The translations under genes and the position numbers were made by a program. Positions 45,847-56,094 of a stretch of 60,748 bases of DNA are shown here, in pieces. Source of the stretch: Clostridia bacterium. GTDB lineage: Bacteria > Bacillota > Clostridia > Monoglobales > Monoglobaceae. A model generated the notes under the pieces. That model worked only from the letters and a program-made list of their open reading frames with translations, made no database searches and was not told the origin of the DNA. Numbering within the stretch: the stretch's first letter is position 1; every line of letters begins with the position of its first letter. The DNA lies in NCBI GenBank assembly GCA_017546145.1, contig JAFYXN010000020.1:1-60748 (forward strand), given 5' to 3'.

Positions 45847-46277
45847 TGTTATCACCAAAAAGAGTTAAGTTCAGACGTGTTATGCGTGGCAGAATGAAGG
45901 GTAAGGCATCTCGCGGTAACAAGGTAGTTTACGGCGATTTTGGTCTTCAGGCTCAGTCACCTGCTTGGATTACAAGCAACCAGATTGAAGCAGCCCGTAT
46001 CGCAATGACTCGTTATACAAAGAGAGGCGGTCAGGTTTGGATTAAGATATTCCCTGACAAGCCCGTTACAGAGAAGCCTGCTGAAACTCGTATGGGTAGT
46101 GGTAAGGGTTCACCTGAGTACTGGGTAGCAGTAGTTAAGCCCGGTAGAATATTATTTGAAATCGGCGGTGTTAGCGAAGAGGTAGCACGTGAGGCTATGC
46201 GTCTTGCTATGCACAAGCTTCCCTTAAAGTGTAAGTTTGTGAGAAAAGTCGATCAGGAAATGGAAGGTGAAATGTAA
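45846..46277 (+). CDS. rplP: 50S ribosomal protein L16
   Basis: 143 aa. Contacts A-site tRNA. Starts [19 protein letters not shown], contains [14 protein letters not shown] (about 81-94). Its stop shares a base with rpmC. Confidence 0.98.
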   Translation: MLSPKRVKFRRVMRGRMKGKASRGNKVVYGDFGLQAQSPAWITSNQIEAARIAMTRYTKRGGQVWIKIFPDKPVTEKPAETRMGSGKGSPEYWVAVVKPGRILFEIGGVSEEVAREAMRLAMHKLPLKCKFVRKVDQEMEGEM

Positions 46278-46489
46278 TGAAAATAAATGAGATCAGAGAC
46301 CTTTCAATGCAGGAAATCACTGATAAAATTCAGGATTTAAAAGAAGAACTTTTCAATCTCCGTTTTCAGAACGCAATGAACCAGCTGGACAATCCCATGA
46401 GAATTGCCGCAGTTAAGAAGGATATTGCAAAGCTTAAGACGGTTTTGAAGGAACAAGAGCTTGGCCTTAACGCCAATGCAAATTCGTAG
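46277..46489 (+). CDS. rpmC: 50S ribosomal protein L29
   Basis: 70 aa, helical hairpin near the tunnel exit. [18 protein letters not shown] (about 24-41) is the family signature. Confidence 0.97.
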   Translation: MKINEIRDLSMQEITDKIQDLKEELFNLRFQNAMNQLDNPMRIAAVKKDIAKLKTVLKEQELGLNANANS

Positions 46490-46501
46490 GAGGTGTAACG
46501 T

Positions 46502-46762
46502 ATGGAAGAAAAGCGCAACTACCGTAAGACCCGTGTTGGCGAGGTTATAAGTGATAAGATGGACAAAACCATCGTTGTTGCTATTAAAGACAGCGTTAAG
46601 CACCCGGTTTATAAAAAGGTTATCAAGAACACCTACAAGCTCAAGGCTCATGACGAGAACAATGAGTGCCGTATAGGTGATAAGGTAAAGGTTATGGAAA
46701 CCAGACCTCTTTCAAAGGACAAGAGATGGAGACTGGTTGAAATCGTTGAAAAGGCTAAATAA
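46502..46762 (+). CDS. rpsQ: 30S ribosomal protein S17
   Basis: 86 aa, OB-fold primary binder of the 16S 5' domain. [16 protein letters not shown] (about 13-28) is canonical. SD GGAGG. Confidence 0.98.
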   Translation: MEEKRNYRKTRVGEVISDKMDKTIVVAIKDSVKHPVYKKVIKNTYKLKAHDENNECRIGDKVKVMETRPLSKDKRWRLVEIVEKAK

Positions 46763-46827
46763 AAGACTTTTTGCGACTACGCCGAATATGGCGATATTGA
46801 TATCTTAAGGATAGGAGGAATCCATTT

Positions 46828-47196
46828 ATGGTACAGCAGCAGACTTTGCTTAAAGTTGCTGACAACAGCGGTGCAAAGGAACTTATGTGCATTCGTGTTC
46901 TCGGCGGCTCATACAGACGCTATGGTAACATCGGTGATGTTATTGTTGCTTCGGTTAAGAAGGCAACTCCCGGCGGTGCTGTTAAAAAGGGTGATGTTGT
47001 TAAAGCGGTTATAGTACGTACGGTATCAGGTGTTAAAAGAGCTGACGGTTCTAAAATCAGATTTGATGAAAACGCAGCAGTTATCATCAAGGACGATAAG
47101 ACTCCCAGAGGTACACGTATATTTGGCCCCATCGCCAGAGAACTTCGTGATAAGGAGTATATGAAGATCTTATCTCTCGCTCCTGAGGTTCTGTAA
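46828..47196 (+). CDS. rplN: 50S ribosomal protein L14
   Basis: 122 aa. Interface protein also bound by the silencing factor Rsf[23 protein letters not shown] (about 5-26, split here by eye) and [18 protein letters not shown] are typical. SD AGGAGG. Confidence 0.98.
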   Translation: MVQQQTLLKVADNSGAKELMCIRVLGGSYRRYGNIGDVIVASVKKATPGGAVKKGDVVKAVIVRTVSGVKRADGSKIRFDENAAVIIKDDKTPRGTRIFGPIARELRDKEYMKILSLAPEVL

Positions 47197-47306
47197 ACAA
47201 ATAAAAATTCAAGGCTTTGGGATAAGTGCTTTGGACGGAACACCCGGCAAAGCGTAACCTAAGGCAATAATGTAATTCCTGAGTAGATGCGAAAGGAGGA
47301 AAAGAA

Positions 47307-47630
47307 ATGCTGAAGATGCACGTTAAAACCGGTGACAAGGTAATTGTTCTTTCCGGTAAGGATAAGGGTAAAAAGGGCAAGGTTCTTGCTGTTAACCCTG
47401 CAAAGCGCACAGTTATTGTTGAAGGCGTTTCTGTGGCAAAGAAGCACAAGAAGCCGCGCCGTATGGGCGAAGCAGGCGGTATTATCAGCCAGGAAACTCC
47501 GATTTACGCAAGCAAGGTAATGAATATCTGCGAAAAGTGTGGTGCTCCCACAAGAGTTGGCAGAAAGGTTCTGGAGGACGGAACTCATGTTCGTTACTGC
47601 AAAAAGTGCGGAGAAACATTTGGTGAATAA
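47307..47630 (+). CDS. rplX: 50S ribosomal protein L24, zinc-ribbon form
   Basis: 107 aa. N-terminal KOW motif (KTGDKVIVLSGKDKGKKGKV, about 6-25). The C-terminus retains a C4 zinc ribbon, CEKC (about 74) and CKKC (about 98), as in many Firmicutes. Preceded by a 110-base gap without other features. SD AAGGAGG. Confidence 0.97.
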   Translation: MLKMHVKTGDKVIVLSGKDKGKKGKVLAVNPAKRTVIVEGVSVAKKHKKPRRMGEAGGIISQETPIYASKVMNICEKCGAPTRVGRKVLEDGTHVRYCKKCGETFGE

Positions 47631-47657
47631 TTTTTATTCGAAAGGAGGTAAGCTTCA

Positions 47658-48194
47658 ATGAGACTTGAAGAACGCTATACAAAAGAAATCAAGGACGCTC
47701 TGATGAAGAAGTTTGAATACAAGAGCGTAATGCAGATCCCCAAGCTTGACAAGGTTGTTATCAACGTTGGTCTGGGTGAAGCAAAGGAAAATTCCAAAGC
47801 TATAGATTATGCTATGAACGACCTCGCTTTGATTACAGGTCAGAAGCCTGTTGTTACAAAGGCGAAGAAGTCAGTAGCTCAATTTAAAGTCAGAGAGGGC
47901 ATGAACATTGGTTGTAAGGTTACTCTCAGAGGCGCGAAGATGTATGAGTTTGTTGACAGACTGTTCAACGCAGCTCTTCCCCGTGTTCGTGACTTCAGAG
48001 GTATCAACCCCAATTCCTTCGACGGCAGAGGTAACTATTCACTGGGTATTAAGGAACAGCTTATTTTCCCTGAAATAGATTACGACAAGATTGACAAGCT
48101 CCGTGGTATGGATATTATTTTCGTTACAACAGCACAGACCGACGAGGAAGCTCGCGAGCTTCTTACACTGATGGGTGCTCCTTTCACAAGATAA
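47658..48194 (+). CDS. rplE: 50S ribosomal protein L5
   Basis: 178 aa. Binds 5S rRNA and contacts P-site t[21 protein letters not shown] (about 112-129) is canonical. SD AAGGAGG. Confidence 0.98.
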   Translation: MRLEERYTKEIKDALMKKFEYKSVMQIPKLDKVVINVGLGEAKENSKAIDYAMNDLALITGQKPVVTKAKKSVAQFKVREGMNIGCKVTLRGAKMYEFVDRLFNAALPRVRDFRGINPNSFDGRGNYSLGIKEQLIFPEIDYDKIDKLRGMDIIFVTTAQTDEEARELLTLMGAPFTR

Positions 48195-48255
48195 GGCTTG
48201 GTTAAGACGAAGATTTACACGTTTAATCTTTTAGAAATGGAGGAGATTAAAGCTT

Positions 48256-48441
48256 ATGGCAAAAAAGGCTATGGTTTTAAAACAGCAGAAAGAACAGAAG
48301 TATTCAACACGCGAATACAACAGATGTAAAATCTGCGGCAGACCCCACGCATACCTTCGCAAGTTCGGTATTTGCAGAATCTGCTTCCGCGAATTGGCTT
48401 ACAAGGGTCAGATCCCCGGAGTGAAGAAAGCTTCCTGGTAA
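48256..48441 (+). CDS. rpsZ: 30S ribosomal protein S14, zinc type
   Basis: 61 aa, the short zinc-binding (C+) form with CKICGRPH (about 24-31) and CRICF (about 40-44). No long zinc-free paralogue is in the window. Confidence 0.97.
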   Translation: MAKKAMVLKQQKEQKYSTREYNRCKICGRPHAYLRKFGICRICFRELAYKGQIPGVKKASW

Positions 48442-48479
48442 TCCGGTTGCCGGTTTGTTCTGCTGAGAACAAAATATTA

Positions 48480-48562
48480 TTTAAAATTTAAGGAGAGTCA
48501 AGTGGTTAAAAATTTGATTCGGATAACCAAACTGACTCACAAAATCCGCTAAAAAGGAGGAT
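48480..48562 (+). promoter_or_regulatory. Bulged hairpin upstream of rpsH
   Basis: GAGTCA...TGACTC (outer) and GGTTA...TAACC (inner), separated by GT/AC with single-strand A bulges, at about 48494-48538. It could be an S8-type feedback site, but this is a guess from position and the bulged stem. Confidence 0.4.
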
Positions 48563-48567
48563 AAACA

Positions 48568-48966
48568 ATGCACATCACAGATCCGATAGCAGATATGTTA
48601 ACAAGAATCAGAAACGCAAACAACTCAAGACATGCGACAGTTGATATTCCTGCATCAAATATGAAAAAGGCTATTGCACAGATTTTGCTTGATGAAGGTT
48701 ATGTAAAATCAGTTGAGTACATTGACGATAACACCCAGGGCGTTATCCGTGTAACACTCAAGTATGCTGAAAACAAGCAGAAGGTTTTAACAGGCCTCAA
48801 GAGAGTGTCTAAGCCGGGTCTTAGAATTTATGCTTCAAAGGAAGAACTGCCACAGGTTCTTAAGGGTTTGGGTATCGCTATTATTTCCACATCTAAGGGA
48901 ATCATGACAGACAAAGAGGCTCGCCGCCAGAATGTAGGCGGAGAAGTTCTCGCGTTTATTTGGTAA
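48568..48966 (+). CDS. rpsH: 30S ribosomal protein S8
   Basis: 132 aa. Central-domain 16S binder. [15 protein letters not shown] start and [20 protein letters not shown] (about 108-127) signature. SD AAGGAGG. Confidence 0.98.
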   Translation: MHITDPIADMLTRIRNANNSRHATVDIPASNMKKAIAQILLDEGYVKSVEYIDDNTQGVIRVTLKYAENKQKVLTGLKRVSKPGLRIYASKEELPQVLKGLGIAIISTSKGIMTDKEARRQNVGGEVLAFIW

Positions 48967-48985
48967 GGAAGGAGGAAGAAGACAA

Positions 48986-49534
48986 ATGTCTCGTATAGGA
49001 AAACAGCCTATTACAATACCACAGGGTGTTGACGTTACAATAGGTGCAAACAATGAAATTACGGTCAAGGGTGCAAAGGGTACTTTGACAGAGACAATGT
49101 CTGCTGATATGATTATCAGAAAGGACGGCGACACAGTAGTTGTTGAACGTCCCTCAGACGTAAAAGAACATAGAGCTCTGCACGGCCTTACACGTACCTT
49201 AATCGCAAATATGGTTACCGGCGTATCAGAAGGCTACAGCAAGACTCTTGAAATCAACGGTGTTGGATACCGTGCTGCAAAGCAGGGCAATAAGCTGGTT
49301 ATGAACCTGGGTTATTCACATCAGGTTGAAATGGAAGAAATCGAGGGCATTAAGATCGATGTTCCTCAGCCTAACCAGATTATTATCTCAGGTTACGATA
49401 AGCAGAAGGTTGGTCAGTTTGCCGCACAGGTAAGAGAAAAGAGACCGCCTGAACCTTATAAGGGTAAAGGTATTAAATATGTTGATGAGTACATCAGAAG
49501 AAAAGAAGGTAAGACAGGTGCTAAGAAGAAATAA
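48986..49534 (+). CDS. rplF: 50S ribosomal protein L6
   Basis: 182 aa, two similar domains at the base of the L7/L12 stalk. [10 protein letters not shown] start; [22 protein letters not shown] (about 155-176) ends the second domain. SD GGAGGA. Confidence 0.98.
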   Translation: MSRIGKQPITIPQGVDVTIGANNEITVKGAKGTLTETMSADMIIRKDGDTVVVERPSDVKEHRALHGLTRTLIANMVTGVSEGYSKTLEINGVGYRAAKQGNKLVMNLGYSHQVEMEEIEGIKIDVPQPNQIIISGYDKQKVGQFAAQVREKRPPEPYKGKGIKYVDEYIRRKEGKTGAKKK

Positions 49535-49626
49535 TAATTTCTTCGTTTGTACACTTGATGCTGCCCGATTTATTCGGCTCATTTGCAGACAGATTTCATA
49601 CTAAACCGCAAGGAGGTGCGAGTATA

Positions 49627-49989
49627 ATGATAAAAAGAAAGAACAGTGAAGAAGCTAGACGTGCAAGACATGCAAGAGTACGTAAAAAGGTTTCTGGAAC
49701 AGCTGAAGCTCCCAGACTTTGCGTATACAGAAGTCTTAAGAATATATATGCACAGATTATTGACGATACAACCGGCAAGACTTTGGTTTCAGCATCAACT
49801 CTTGATGCAGACCTGAAGGCAAATTACGGCGGAAACAAAGAAGCTGCAAAGGCGGTTGGAATGTCTATCGCAAAAAAAGCTCTTGACGCAAACATCAAGA
49901 CTGTTGTATTTGACAGAGGCGGATATGTTTACCACGGAAGAGTAGCAGAGGTTGCAGCAGGTGCTCGTGAGGGCGGACTGGACTTCTAA
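49627..49989 (+). CDS. rplR: 50S ribosomal protein L18
   Basis: 120 aa, 5S rRNA binder with L5. ATG 49627 ([15 protein letters not shown]) follows AAGGAGGTG; the ORF from 49555 is a chance extension. [12 protein letters not shown] (about 97-108) is canonical. Confidence 0.97.
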   Translation: MIKRKNSEEARRARHARVRKKVSGTAEAPRLCVYRSLKNIYAQIIDDTTGKTLVSASTLDADLKANYGGNKEAAKAVGMSIAKKALDANIKTVVFDRGGYVYHGRVAEVAAGAREGGLDF

Positions 49990-50062
49990 TAGATTGCGAA
50001 AGCTTCATATTAGTAATTTGTTTTGTGAAAGTCAATTACATTGAAAGAGGTGAAAACAAACA

Positions 50063-50593
50063 ATGGCAGAAAGAGTAGAGATAACCAAAAAACAGGAGCG
50101 TGTTGATGCAAATACGCTTGATATAAAGGAAAAAGTTGTTTCTCTTAATCGTGTATCAAAGACTGTAAAGGGTGGTAGAACAAGCAGATTCAGTGCCCTG
50201 GTTGTTGTTGGTGACGAGAACGGTCATGTTGGATACGGTACAGGTAAGGCTGCTGAAGTTCCGGACGCTATCCGCAAGGGTATCGACGAGGCTAAGAAGA
50301 ATATGATTACCGTACCCAGAGTTGGAACAACTATCCCTCACGATATTATCGGTGAGTTTGGTGCCGGCAGAGTGCTTCTTAAGCCCGCTGCAGAAGGTAC
50401 CGGTGTTATCGCCGGCGGCGCAGCACGTGCAGTGCTTGAGCTTGCAGGTATCAGAGACATCAGAACCAAGTGCCTCAGAAGCAATAACCCCAAGAACGTT
50501 GTATCAGCAACAGTTCAGGCTCTTGCAGCTCTTAAGAGTGTAGAAGAGGTTGCTAAGCTGAGAGGTAAAAAGCCTGAAGAAATTTTAGGTTAA
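50063..50593 (+). CDS. rpsE: 30S ribosomal protein S5
   Basis: 176 aa. Decoding-fidelity protein at the mRNA entry. [20 protein letters not shown] (about 40-59) and the S5 C-terminal fold are intact. SD AGAGGTG. Confidence 0.98.
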   Translation: MAERVEITKKQERVDANTLDIKEKVVSLNRVSKTVKGGRTSRFSALVVVGDENGHVGYGTGKAAEVPDAIRKGIDEAKKNMITVPRVGTTIPHDIIGEFGAGRVLLKPAAEGTGVIAGGAARAVLELAGIRDIRTKCLRSNNPKNVVSATVQALAALKSVEEVAKLRGKKPEEILG

Positions 50594-50629
50594 TAGAAGT
50601 TACACCAAGTGAGATAGGAGGTTTTTTCC

Positions 50630-50812
50630 TTGGCTAACAAATTGAAGGTAACACTTGTAAAAAGTACAATTGGTTGCAAAAAGGATCAGATAGCTACTGT
50701 TGAAGCACTGGGACTCAGAAAGCTTCATCAGTGCGTTGAGAAACCTGACAACCCTCAGATCAGAGGTATGATTTTCAAAGTTTCTCATCTGGTATCAGTT
50801 GAAGAGGCGTAA
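50630..50812 (+). CDS. rpmD: 50S ribosomal protein L30
   Basis: 60 aa. TTG start (50630) supported by TAGGAGG eight bases upstream and by the conserved N-terminus [16 protein letters not shown]. Confidence 0.96.
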   Translation: MANKLKVTLVKSTIGCKKDQIATVEALGLRKLHQCVEKPDNPQIRGMIFKVSHLVSVEEA

Positions 50813-50864
50813 GATTTTACGTCCGGTTTAATGAATTTAAAAATTTAAAGAGGAGGTGTACTCG

Positions 50865-51302
50865 ATGAAACTTCATGAATTATCTCCGAGCGAAGGCTCC
50901 AAGAAGAATAGATTCAGAGTAGGTAGAGGTCACGGAAGCGGTAACGGTAAAACAAGCGGTAAGGGACACAAGGGTCAGAATGCCCGCAGTGGCGGTGGCG
51001 TACGTCCCGGCTTCGAAGGCGGACAGATGCCTATTTACAGAAGACTTCCCAAGCGCGGCTTTACCAACATTTTTGCAAAGGAATATGTTTCAATTAATGT
51101 TGAGGCTTTGAACAAGCTGGATTGCAGCGAAGTAACAGCTGAGGTTTTGAAGGAAAACGGCATCATCTCAAAAATTTGTGATGGAGTTGTAATCCTTGGC
51201 CGCGGCGAGGTTAATAAAGCATTTACCGTTAAGGCAAAGCGCTTCAGCAAAACAGCAGAAGAAAAGATTATTGCTGCCGGTGGAAAGGTTGAGGTGGTAT
51301 AA
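50865..51302 (+). CDS. rplO: 50S ribosomal protein L15
   Basis: 145 aa. ATG 50865 follows GAGGAGGTG; the GTG at 50856 belongs to the SD. Glycine/lysine-rich N-terminus and [17 protein letters not shown] (about 50-66) are typical. Confidence 0.97.
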   Translation: MKLHELSPSEGSKKNRFRVGRGHGSGNGKTSGKGHKGQNARSGGGVRPGFEGGQMPIYRRLPKRGFTNIFAKEYVSINVEALNKLDCSEVTAEVLKENGIISKICDGVVILGRGEVNKAFTVKAKRFSKTAEEKIIAAGGKVEVV

Positions 51303-52586
51303 ATGTTCGAAACAATTAGGAACGCGTGGAAAATTAAAGACCTGAGAATGAAGCTTTTTTATACCTTGGGTATGCTTATAATTTTCCGTCTTGGCTCCTG
51401 CATACCTGTTCCGCTGCTTGACCCGTCGCAGCTTAAGGCAATGTTTGAAAGCACAAACAACTCTTTGTTTGGCTTTATTGACCTTGTATCGGGCGGCGCA
51501 TTTCAGAGTGCAACAATATTCGCTATGAGTATTACACCGTACATTAACGCGTCAATCATTATGCAGCTTCTTTGTGTGGCTATTCCCGCACTTGAAAGAC
51601 TGCAGAAGGAAGGCGAAGAAGGCAGAAAGAAGATTGCTCAGATTCAAAGATGGGCAACAGTTGTTCTTGCTCTTATTCAGGCAACAGGTCTTTACTTCCT
51701 TCTGAAGGGCTACGGTGCAGTTACTATGACAGGCTTCTGGGCTGCAGTTATAATTGTTGCAACCTTTACAGCCGGTACCGCTTTTCTTATGTGGCTCGGT
51801 GAGCAGATTACAGAAAAGGGTGTAGGTAACGGTATCTCGCTTATTATCTTTGCGGGTATCGTATCAAGTATGCCAAAGGGCGCAGTTGCAATTTGGCAGT
51901 ACATGCAGAACGGAACAATGGGCATAATCGGTGCAGTTGCACTTATTGTTGTTGCCCTTGCTGTTGTAGGTCTTGTTGTTATGATGAACGAGGCTGAAAG
52001 AAGAATTCCTGTTCAGTACGCAAAAAGAGTTGTTGGAAGAAAAATGTATGGCGGACAGAGCACCCATATCCCGATTAAGGTTGCGGCTGTGGGCGTTATC
52101 CCGATTATCTTTGCAATGTCTATCATGTCATTCCCCGGAACAATTGCTTCGTTCTTTGGGGTACAGGCAGGCGGCGAAGGCTTCTGGGGAGGATTCCTCA
52201 AGGTGTTCTCACCTGATCATTGGGCTTATGCGGTTCTTTACTTCCTTCTTATCATATTCTTCACATACTTCTACAGTGCTATCCAGTTCAACCCGATTGA
52301 AATGGCTAACAACATGAAGAATAACGGTGGATTTATTCCGGGTATCCGTCCCGGTAGACCCACTTCGGAATTTATAAGCCGCGTGCTTTCAAAGATTACT
52401 CTTGCAGGTGCTATATTCTTAGGCTTTATTGCGATAGTGCCGATATTCATGAACATGGGACTTCATATTCAGAACTTCTCAATTGGCGGAACATCACTCC
52501 TGATCGTAGTTGGTGTTGCTCTTGAGACAGTTAATCAGCTTGAATCTCAGATGCTTATGAGACACTACAAGGGATTTCTTGAATAA
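51303..52586 (+). CDS. secY: Protein translocase subunit SecY
   Basis: 427 aa, ten membrane helices; core of the SecYEG channel. Family blocks: FRLGSCIPVP (about 29-38), IVQLL-like ASIIMQLLCVAIP, GIRPGRPTSEFI (about 345-356). Starts directly after the rplO stop. Confidence 0.98.
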   Translation: MFETIRNAWKIKDLRMKLFYTLGMLIIFRLGSCIPVPLLDPSQLKAMFESTNNSLFGFIDLVSGGAFQSATIFAMSITPYINASIIMQLLCVAIPALERLQKEGEEGRKKIAQIQRWATVVLALIQATGLYFLLKGYGAVTMTGFWAAVIIVATFTAGTAFLMWLGEQITEKGVGNGISLIIFAGIVSSMPKGAVAIWQYMQNGTMGIIGAVALIVVALAVVGLVVMMNEAERRIPVQYAKRVVGRKMYGGQSTHIPIKVAAVGVIPIIFAMSIMSFPGTIASFFGVQAGGEGFWGGFLKVFSPDHWAYAVLYFLLIIFFTYFYSAIQFNPIEMANNMKNNGGFIPGIRPGRPTSEFISRVLSKITLAGAIFLGFIAIVPIFMNMGLHIQNFSIGGTSLLIVVGVALETVNQLESQMLMRHYKGFLE

Positions 52587-52772
52587 AACTTAAAAGGGAC
52601 AGGTGTCCCATTCTTTACAGGGGATGTTTCAGTCACTCAGTGAGTGTCTTGAAACAGCCCTTGTGGAGTTTTTCCGGTATCTATGGAATACAGAGAAGAT
52701 ATTTCGAATATATATAATAAATTTATGATAATATATCAAATTCGAAAAATGACAGAATGGATGTGTTAAATT
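52587..52772 (+). other. secY-adk gap with nested hairpins
   Basis: GGGACA/TGTCCC (about 52598-52611) is followed by TGTTTCA...TGAAACA (about 52625-52656) enclosing CACTCAGTGAGTG. The latter part is AT-rich and contains TATAAT-like hexamers before adk, so partial termination followed by a secondary promoter is possible. Confidence 0.5.
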
Positions 52773-53405
52773 ATGAAACTCATTATTTTAGCAGCTCCCG
52801 GAGCTGGAAAAGGAACACAGGCAGAAATGCTTTCAAAGCATTTTAACATTCCTACGATTTCCACAGGAGCAATTCTCAGAAAGAATATTGCTGACGGAAC
52901 AGAGCTTGGTGAAATAGCTCAGCAGTACATTAACGATGGAAAATTTGTTCCCGATGATGTTATGATTAACATCGTAAGCAAAAGATTAAATGAAGACGAC
53001 TGCAAAGAAGGATTTATCCTTGATGGCTTCCCCAGAACAATAAAACAGGCGGAAGCTCTTGATGAATCTGACATTGATATAGATAAGGTTCTCACAATTG
53101 AAGTTGATGATGAAAAAATTATTGAAAGACTTTCCGGCAGACTTGAATGCAAGGCTTGCGGAAGCACCTTCCACAAGGAGCACAGAAAGCCCAAGACCGA
53201 AGGCGTTTGTGATAATTGCGGCGGCGCATTAACCGTAAGAGAGGATGACAAGCCTGAGGTTATAAAGGACAGACTTGATACCTATCACACTCAGACAGAG
53301 CCTCTTAAAGAGTTTTATGCTAATAAAGGAATGCTGAGAACAGCAATCGGTCAGGAAGAGATTGCCCAAACAAGTGCTGAGGTTTTAAAGGCACTGGAGG
53401 ATTAA
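52773..53405 (+). CDS. adk: Adenylate kinase, zinc-LID form
   Basis: 210 aa. P-loop GAPGAGKGTQ-like sequence (AAPGAGKGTQ, about 8-17), GFPRTIKQA (about 83-91), and a long LID with four cysteines CKAC (about 128) and CDNC (about 148) that bind zinc, typical of Gram-positive enzymes. Interconverts AMP+ATP and 2 ADP. Confidence 0.97.
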   Translation: MKLIILAAPGAGKGTQAEMLSKHFNIPTISTGAILRKNIADGTELGEIAQQYINDGKFVPDDVMINIVSKRLNEDDCKEGFILDGFPRTIKQAEALDESDIDIDKVLTIEVDDEKIIERLSGRLECKACGSTFHKEHRKPKTEGVCDNCGGALTVREDDKPEVIKDRLDTYHTQTEPLKEFYANKGMLRTAIGQEEIAQTSAEVLKALED

Positions 53406-53416
53406 AAAGTTAAATT

Positions 53417-54169
53417 ATGGTAACAATTAAATCTAAAGCGGAAATTGAATATATGAAGATTGCCGGAAGAGTAACCGGCGAAACACTCAGACTTTTGAAA
53501 GAACTGACAAAACCGGGTGTTTCTACGCTGGAACTGGACAAAGCGGCAGAAAAGTATATCAGAGACAATGGCTGCACTCCGACCTTTAAAGGTTATGGAG
53601 GGTTTCCGGGCAGTGTGTGCATAAGTGTTAACGATGAGGTTATCCATGGCATCCCTTCAAAACGCACTTTAAAAGAGGGCGACATTGTCAGCTTTGATGT
53701 TGGTGCGTGCTATAAGGGCTATAACGGTGACGCGGCAAGAACCTACGGTGTGGGTAAGATTTCAGGTGAAGCACAGCGATTGATTGATGTGACACGGGAG
53801 AGCTTTTTTGCAGGTATAAAATTTGCAAAGGACGGCTACCGCATTTCGGATATATCCGGTGAAATTCAAAGAGTTGCCGAGGAGAACGGCTTCAGCGTTC
53901 TGCGTGAATACTGCGGGCATGGAATCGGCAGACAGCTCCATGAAGAGCCTGAAATTCCAAACTACAAAGATCCAAAGCACCGTGGAATACGTATAAGACC
54001 CGGTATGTGTCTTGCAATTGAACCCATGGTAAACGAAGGAACAAAGGAGATTTATGTGGGCGATGATGACTGGACAGTTTATACACAAGACGGAAGACTT
54101 GCGGCACATTATGAAAATACTGTTCTTGTTACCAATGGCGAGCCGGTGTGCCTGACGTTGATAGACTAA
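53417..54169 (+). CDS. map: Methionine aminopeptidase type I
   Basis: 250 aa. Removes initiator Met. Metal ligands in family positions: DVGACYKGYNGDAART (two Asp, about 94-109), GHGIGRQLHEEPEIPN (His), IEPM (Glu) and YENTVLV (Glu). Eleven bases after adk. Confidence 0.97.
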   Translation: MVTIKSKAEIEYMKIAGRVTGETLRLLKELTKPGVSTLELDKAAEKYIRDNGCTPTFKGYGGFPGSVCISVNDEVIHGIPSKRTLKEGDIVSFDVGACYKGYNGDAARTYGVGKISGEAQRLIDVTRESFFAGIKFAKDGYRISDISGEIQRVAEENGFSVLREYCGHGIGRQLHEEPEIPNYKDPKHRGIRIRPGMCLAIEPMVNEGTKEIYVGDDDWTVYTQDGRLAAHYENTVLVTNGEPVCLTLID

Positions 54170-54192
54170 CTGCACAGAGAGGTTAGATTTTA

Positions 54193-54468
54193 ATGGAAGA
54201 AAAATTTAGTATGGGCGATATTGTTTTCTCCAAGGCAGGCAGAGACAGCGGCAGACATTATGTGGTAATGTCTGTTGACGGAAATTTTGTCTATATCTGT
54301 GACGGAGATTTGCACAAGGTTGACAAGCCCAAAAAGAAAAAGATTAAGCATATAAAATCCACAGCAGGCTCAAGTGAGTATATTGCGGCAAAGCTTGCAG
54401 AGGAAGCAAAGGTTACAAACACAGAGCTTCGCAGAGCAATCTCAGAGTTTGAGGAGGCTCAGGCGTAG
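54193..54468 (+). CDS. KOW-domain protein, L14e-like
   Basis: 91 aa. N-terminal KOW/L14e-like barrel (GDIVFSKAGRDSGRHYVVMS, about 8-27), basic patch KPKKKKIKHIK, then a helical tail. Proteins of this type are conserved in Clostridia between map and infA and are annotated as ribosomal L14e/L6e/L27e-like; function on the ribosome is not established. Confidence 0.88.
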   Translation: MEEKFSMGDIVFSKAGRDSGRHYVVMSVDGNFVYICDGDLHKVDKPKKKKIKHIKSTAGSSEYIAAKLAEEAKVTNTELRRAISEFEEAQA

Positions 54469-54511
54469 AATTTGTGTAACATAACAAATCTTAAATAAAG
54501 GAGGTAAGTTT

Positions 54512-54730
54512 ATGGCAAAGGAAGATGTTCTGGAGATAGAAGGAACAGTGCTGGAGGCGCTGCCGAATGCAATGTTTCAGGTTGAGCTTGAAAACGGCCA
54601 CAAAATTTTGGCACATATTTCAGGCAAGCTGAGAATGCACTATATCAGAATCCTGCCGGGCGATAAGGTTACAGTTGAAATTTCACCCTATGACCTGACC
54701 AAAGGCAGAATAACATGGCGAGCAAAATAA
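54512..54730 (+). CDS. infA: Translation initiation factor IF-1
   Basis: 72 aa, S1/OB-fold. [21 protein letters not shown] (about 10-30) and [11 protein letters not shown] (about 60-70) are canonical. SD AAGGAGG. Confidence 0.98.
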   Translation: MAKEDVLEIEGTVLEALPNAMFQVELENGHKILAHISGKLRMHYIRILPGDKVTVEISPYDLTKGRITWRAK

Positions 54731-54893
54731 TGTTTTGCAAAAGACAGTATCTTAAATGCCGGCATACATCAGTCCACAATCTGTTTGAAGCTGAATTGAA
54801 AGTGGACACAAGATAGGCGGAAAAGCAAAAAACAAAGGGCTAAACTGCAGAATATTTGTTAAAAAAGCTGAACAAACCTATCGGAAAAAGTAC

Positions 54894-54922
54894 TTGACAT
54901 AATAATTTGTTGGTGTTATAAT
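54894..54922 (+). promoter_or_regulatory. Internal consensus promoter before rpmJ
   Basis: TTGACA (54894-54899), 17 bp, TATAAT (54917-54922). It would drive rpmJ-rpsM-rpsK-rpsD-rpoA-rplQ separately. A hairpin AGTCC/GGGACT lies in the leader (about 54931-54952). The preceding 54731-54890 shows nothing else. Confidence 0.85.
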
Positions 54923-54983
54923 GGTATGGTTAGTCCTATGCATAAATGGGACTGGCGTAACTTTTTTAGGAGGTGAAGGAATC

Positions 54984-55097
54984 ATGAAAGTACAACCTTC
55001 AGTTAAACCTATTTGCGAAAAGTGTAAAGTAATTAAAAGAAAAGGAAAGATAATGGTTATTTGTGAAAACCCCCGCCACAAGCAGAAGCAGGGCTAA
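54984..55097 (+). CDS. rpmJ: 50S ribosomal protein L36, zinc type
   Basis: 37 aa. [20 protein letters not shown] and the later [11 protein letters not shown] give the C-x2-C...C-x4-H zinc site. SD AGGAGGTG. Confidence 0.98.
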   Translation: MKVQPSVKPICEKCKVIKRKGKIMVICENPRHKQKQG

Positions 55098-55242
55098 TAA
55101 CCGGCAAACCTTTTTGAGAGCAGAGTCAGGCTTACTCACCAATTTTGTTTAAGCTGATGAAAGCGAAAGTATTTTCGTGATAAGTGAAATTCTGCTCCGC
55201 ATAACGCTTTTCAGAAAAAATTATTCGGAGGTGAATGAAAGT

Positions 55243-55608
55243 ATGGCACGTATTGCAGGTGTTGACTTACCAAATGAGAAGAGAGTTGAGATTGGACTTA
55301 CCTATATCTTCGGTATAGGCCTTTCTACATCCAAGAAGATCCTGGCTGCTACAGGAATCAATCCCGACACAAGAGTTCGTGATTTGACAGAGGATGAGGT
55401 ATCTTTGCTCAGAGCTGAGATTGATAAGTACAATGTTGAGGGCGACCTTCGTCGTGACATTGCGCTTGACATCAAGCGTCTCATTGAAATCAACTGTTAC
55501 AGAGGTCTTCGCCACAGGAAAAACCTTCCTGTAAGAGGACAGCGTTCTAAGACAAATGCAAGAACGAGAAAAGGCCCCAGAAAGACTATGGCCAACAAAA
55601 AGAAATAA
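55243..55608 (+). CDS. rpsM: 30S ribosomal protein S13
   Basis: 121 aa. ATG 55243 ([19 protein letters not shown]) follows CGGAGGTG; the longer ORF is not supported. [20 protein letters not shown] (about 90-109) is the signature. Confidence 0.98.
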   Translation: MARIAGVDLPNEKRVEIGLTYIFGIGLSTSKKILAATGINPDTRVRDLTEDEVSLLRAEIDKYNVEGDLRRDIALDIKRLIEINCYRGLRHRKNLPVRGQRSKTNARTRKGPRKTMANKKK

Positions 55609-55680
55609 TTGATTTATGGAAGCTGTGTCTTTACGGGTTAATCGTATAGACTCCGCTAAAATCAGGAGGTGAAATTTACT

Positions 55681-56073
55681 ATGGCAAAGGCAGTCAAGAA
55701 AACCAGACGTCGTAGAGAAAAGAAGAATATTGAACGAGGTGCGGCTCATATCAAGTCAACCTTTAACAATACAATAGTAACCATCACTGATGTTGCAGGA
55801 AACGCTATTTCCTGGGCATCTGCAGGTGGCTTGGGCTTCAGAGGCTCAAAAAAGAGCACTCCTTTTGCAGCGCAGATGGCAGCAGAAACAGCTGCAAAAG
55901 CTGCTATGGAGCATGGCCTCAAATATGTTGAGGTTTACGTAAAAGGTCCCGGAAGCGGCCGTGAAGCTGCTATTCGTGCACTTCAGGTTGCAGGACTTGA
56001 AGTTAATATGATTAAGGATGTTACACCTATTCCTCACAACGGTTGCAGACCCCCCAAGAGAAGAAGAGTGTAA
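55681..56073 (+). CDS. rpsK: 30S ribosomal protein S11
   Basis: 130 aa. ATG 55681 after AGGAGGTG. ending [15 protein letters not shown] is invariant. Forms the platform with S7. Confidence 0.98.
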   Translation: MAKAVKKTRRRREKKNIERGAAHIKSTFNNTIVTITDVAGNAISWASAGGLGFRGSKKSTPFAAQMAAETAAKAAMEHGLKYVEVYVKGPGSGREAAIRALQVAGLEVNMIKDVTPIPHNGCRPPKRRRV

Positions 56074-56094
56074 TTTCAGGAGGTGAATTAAAGC

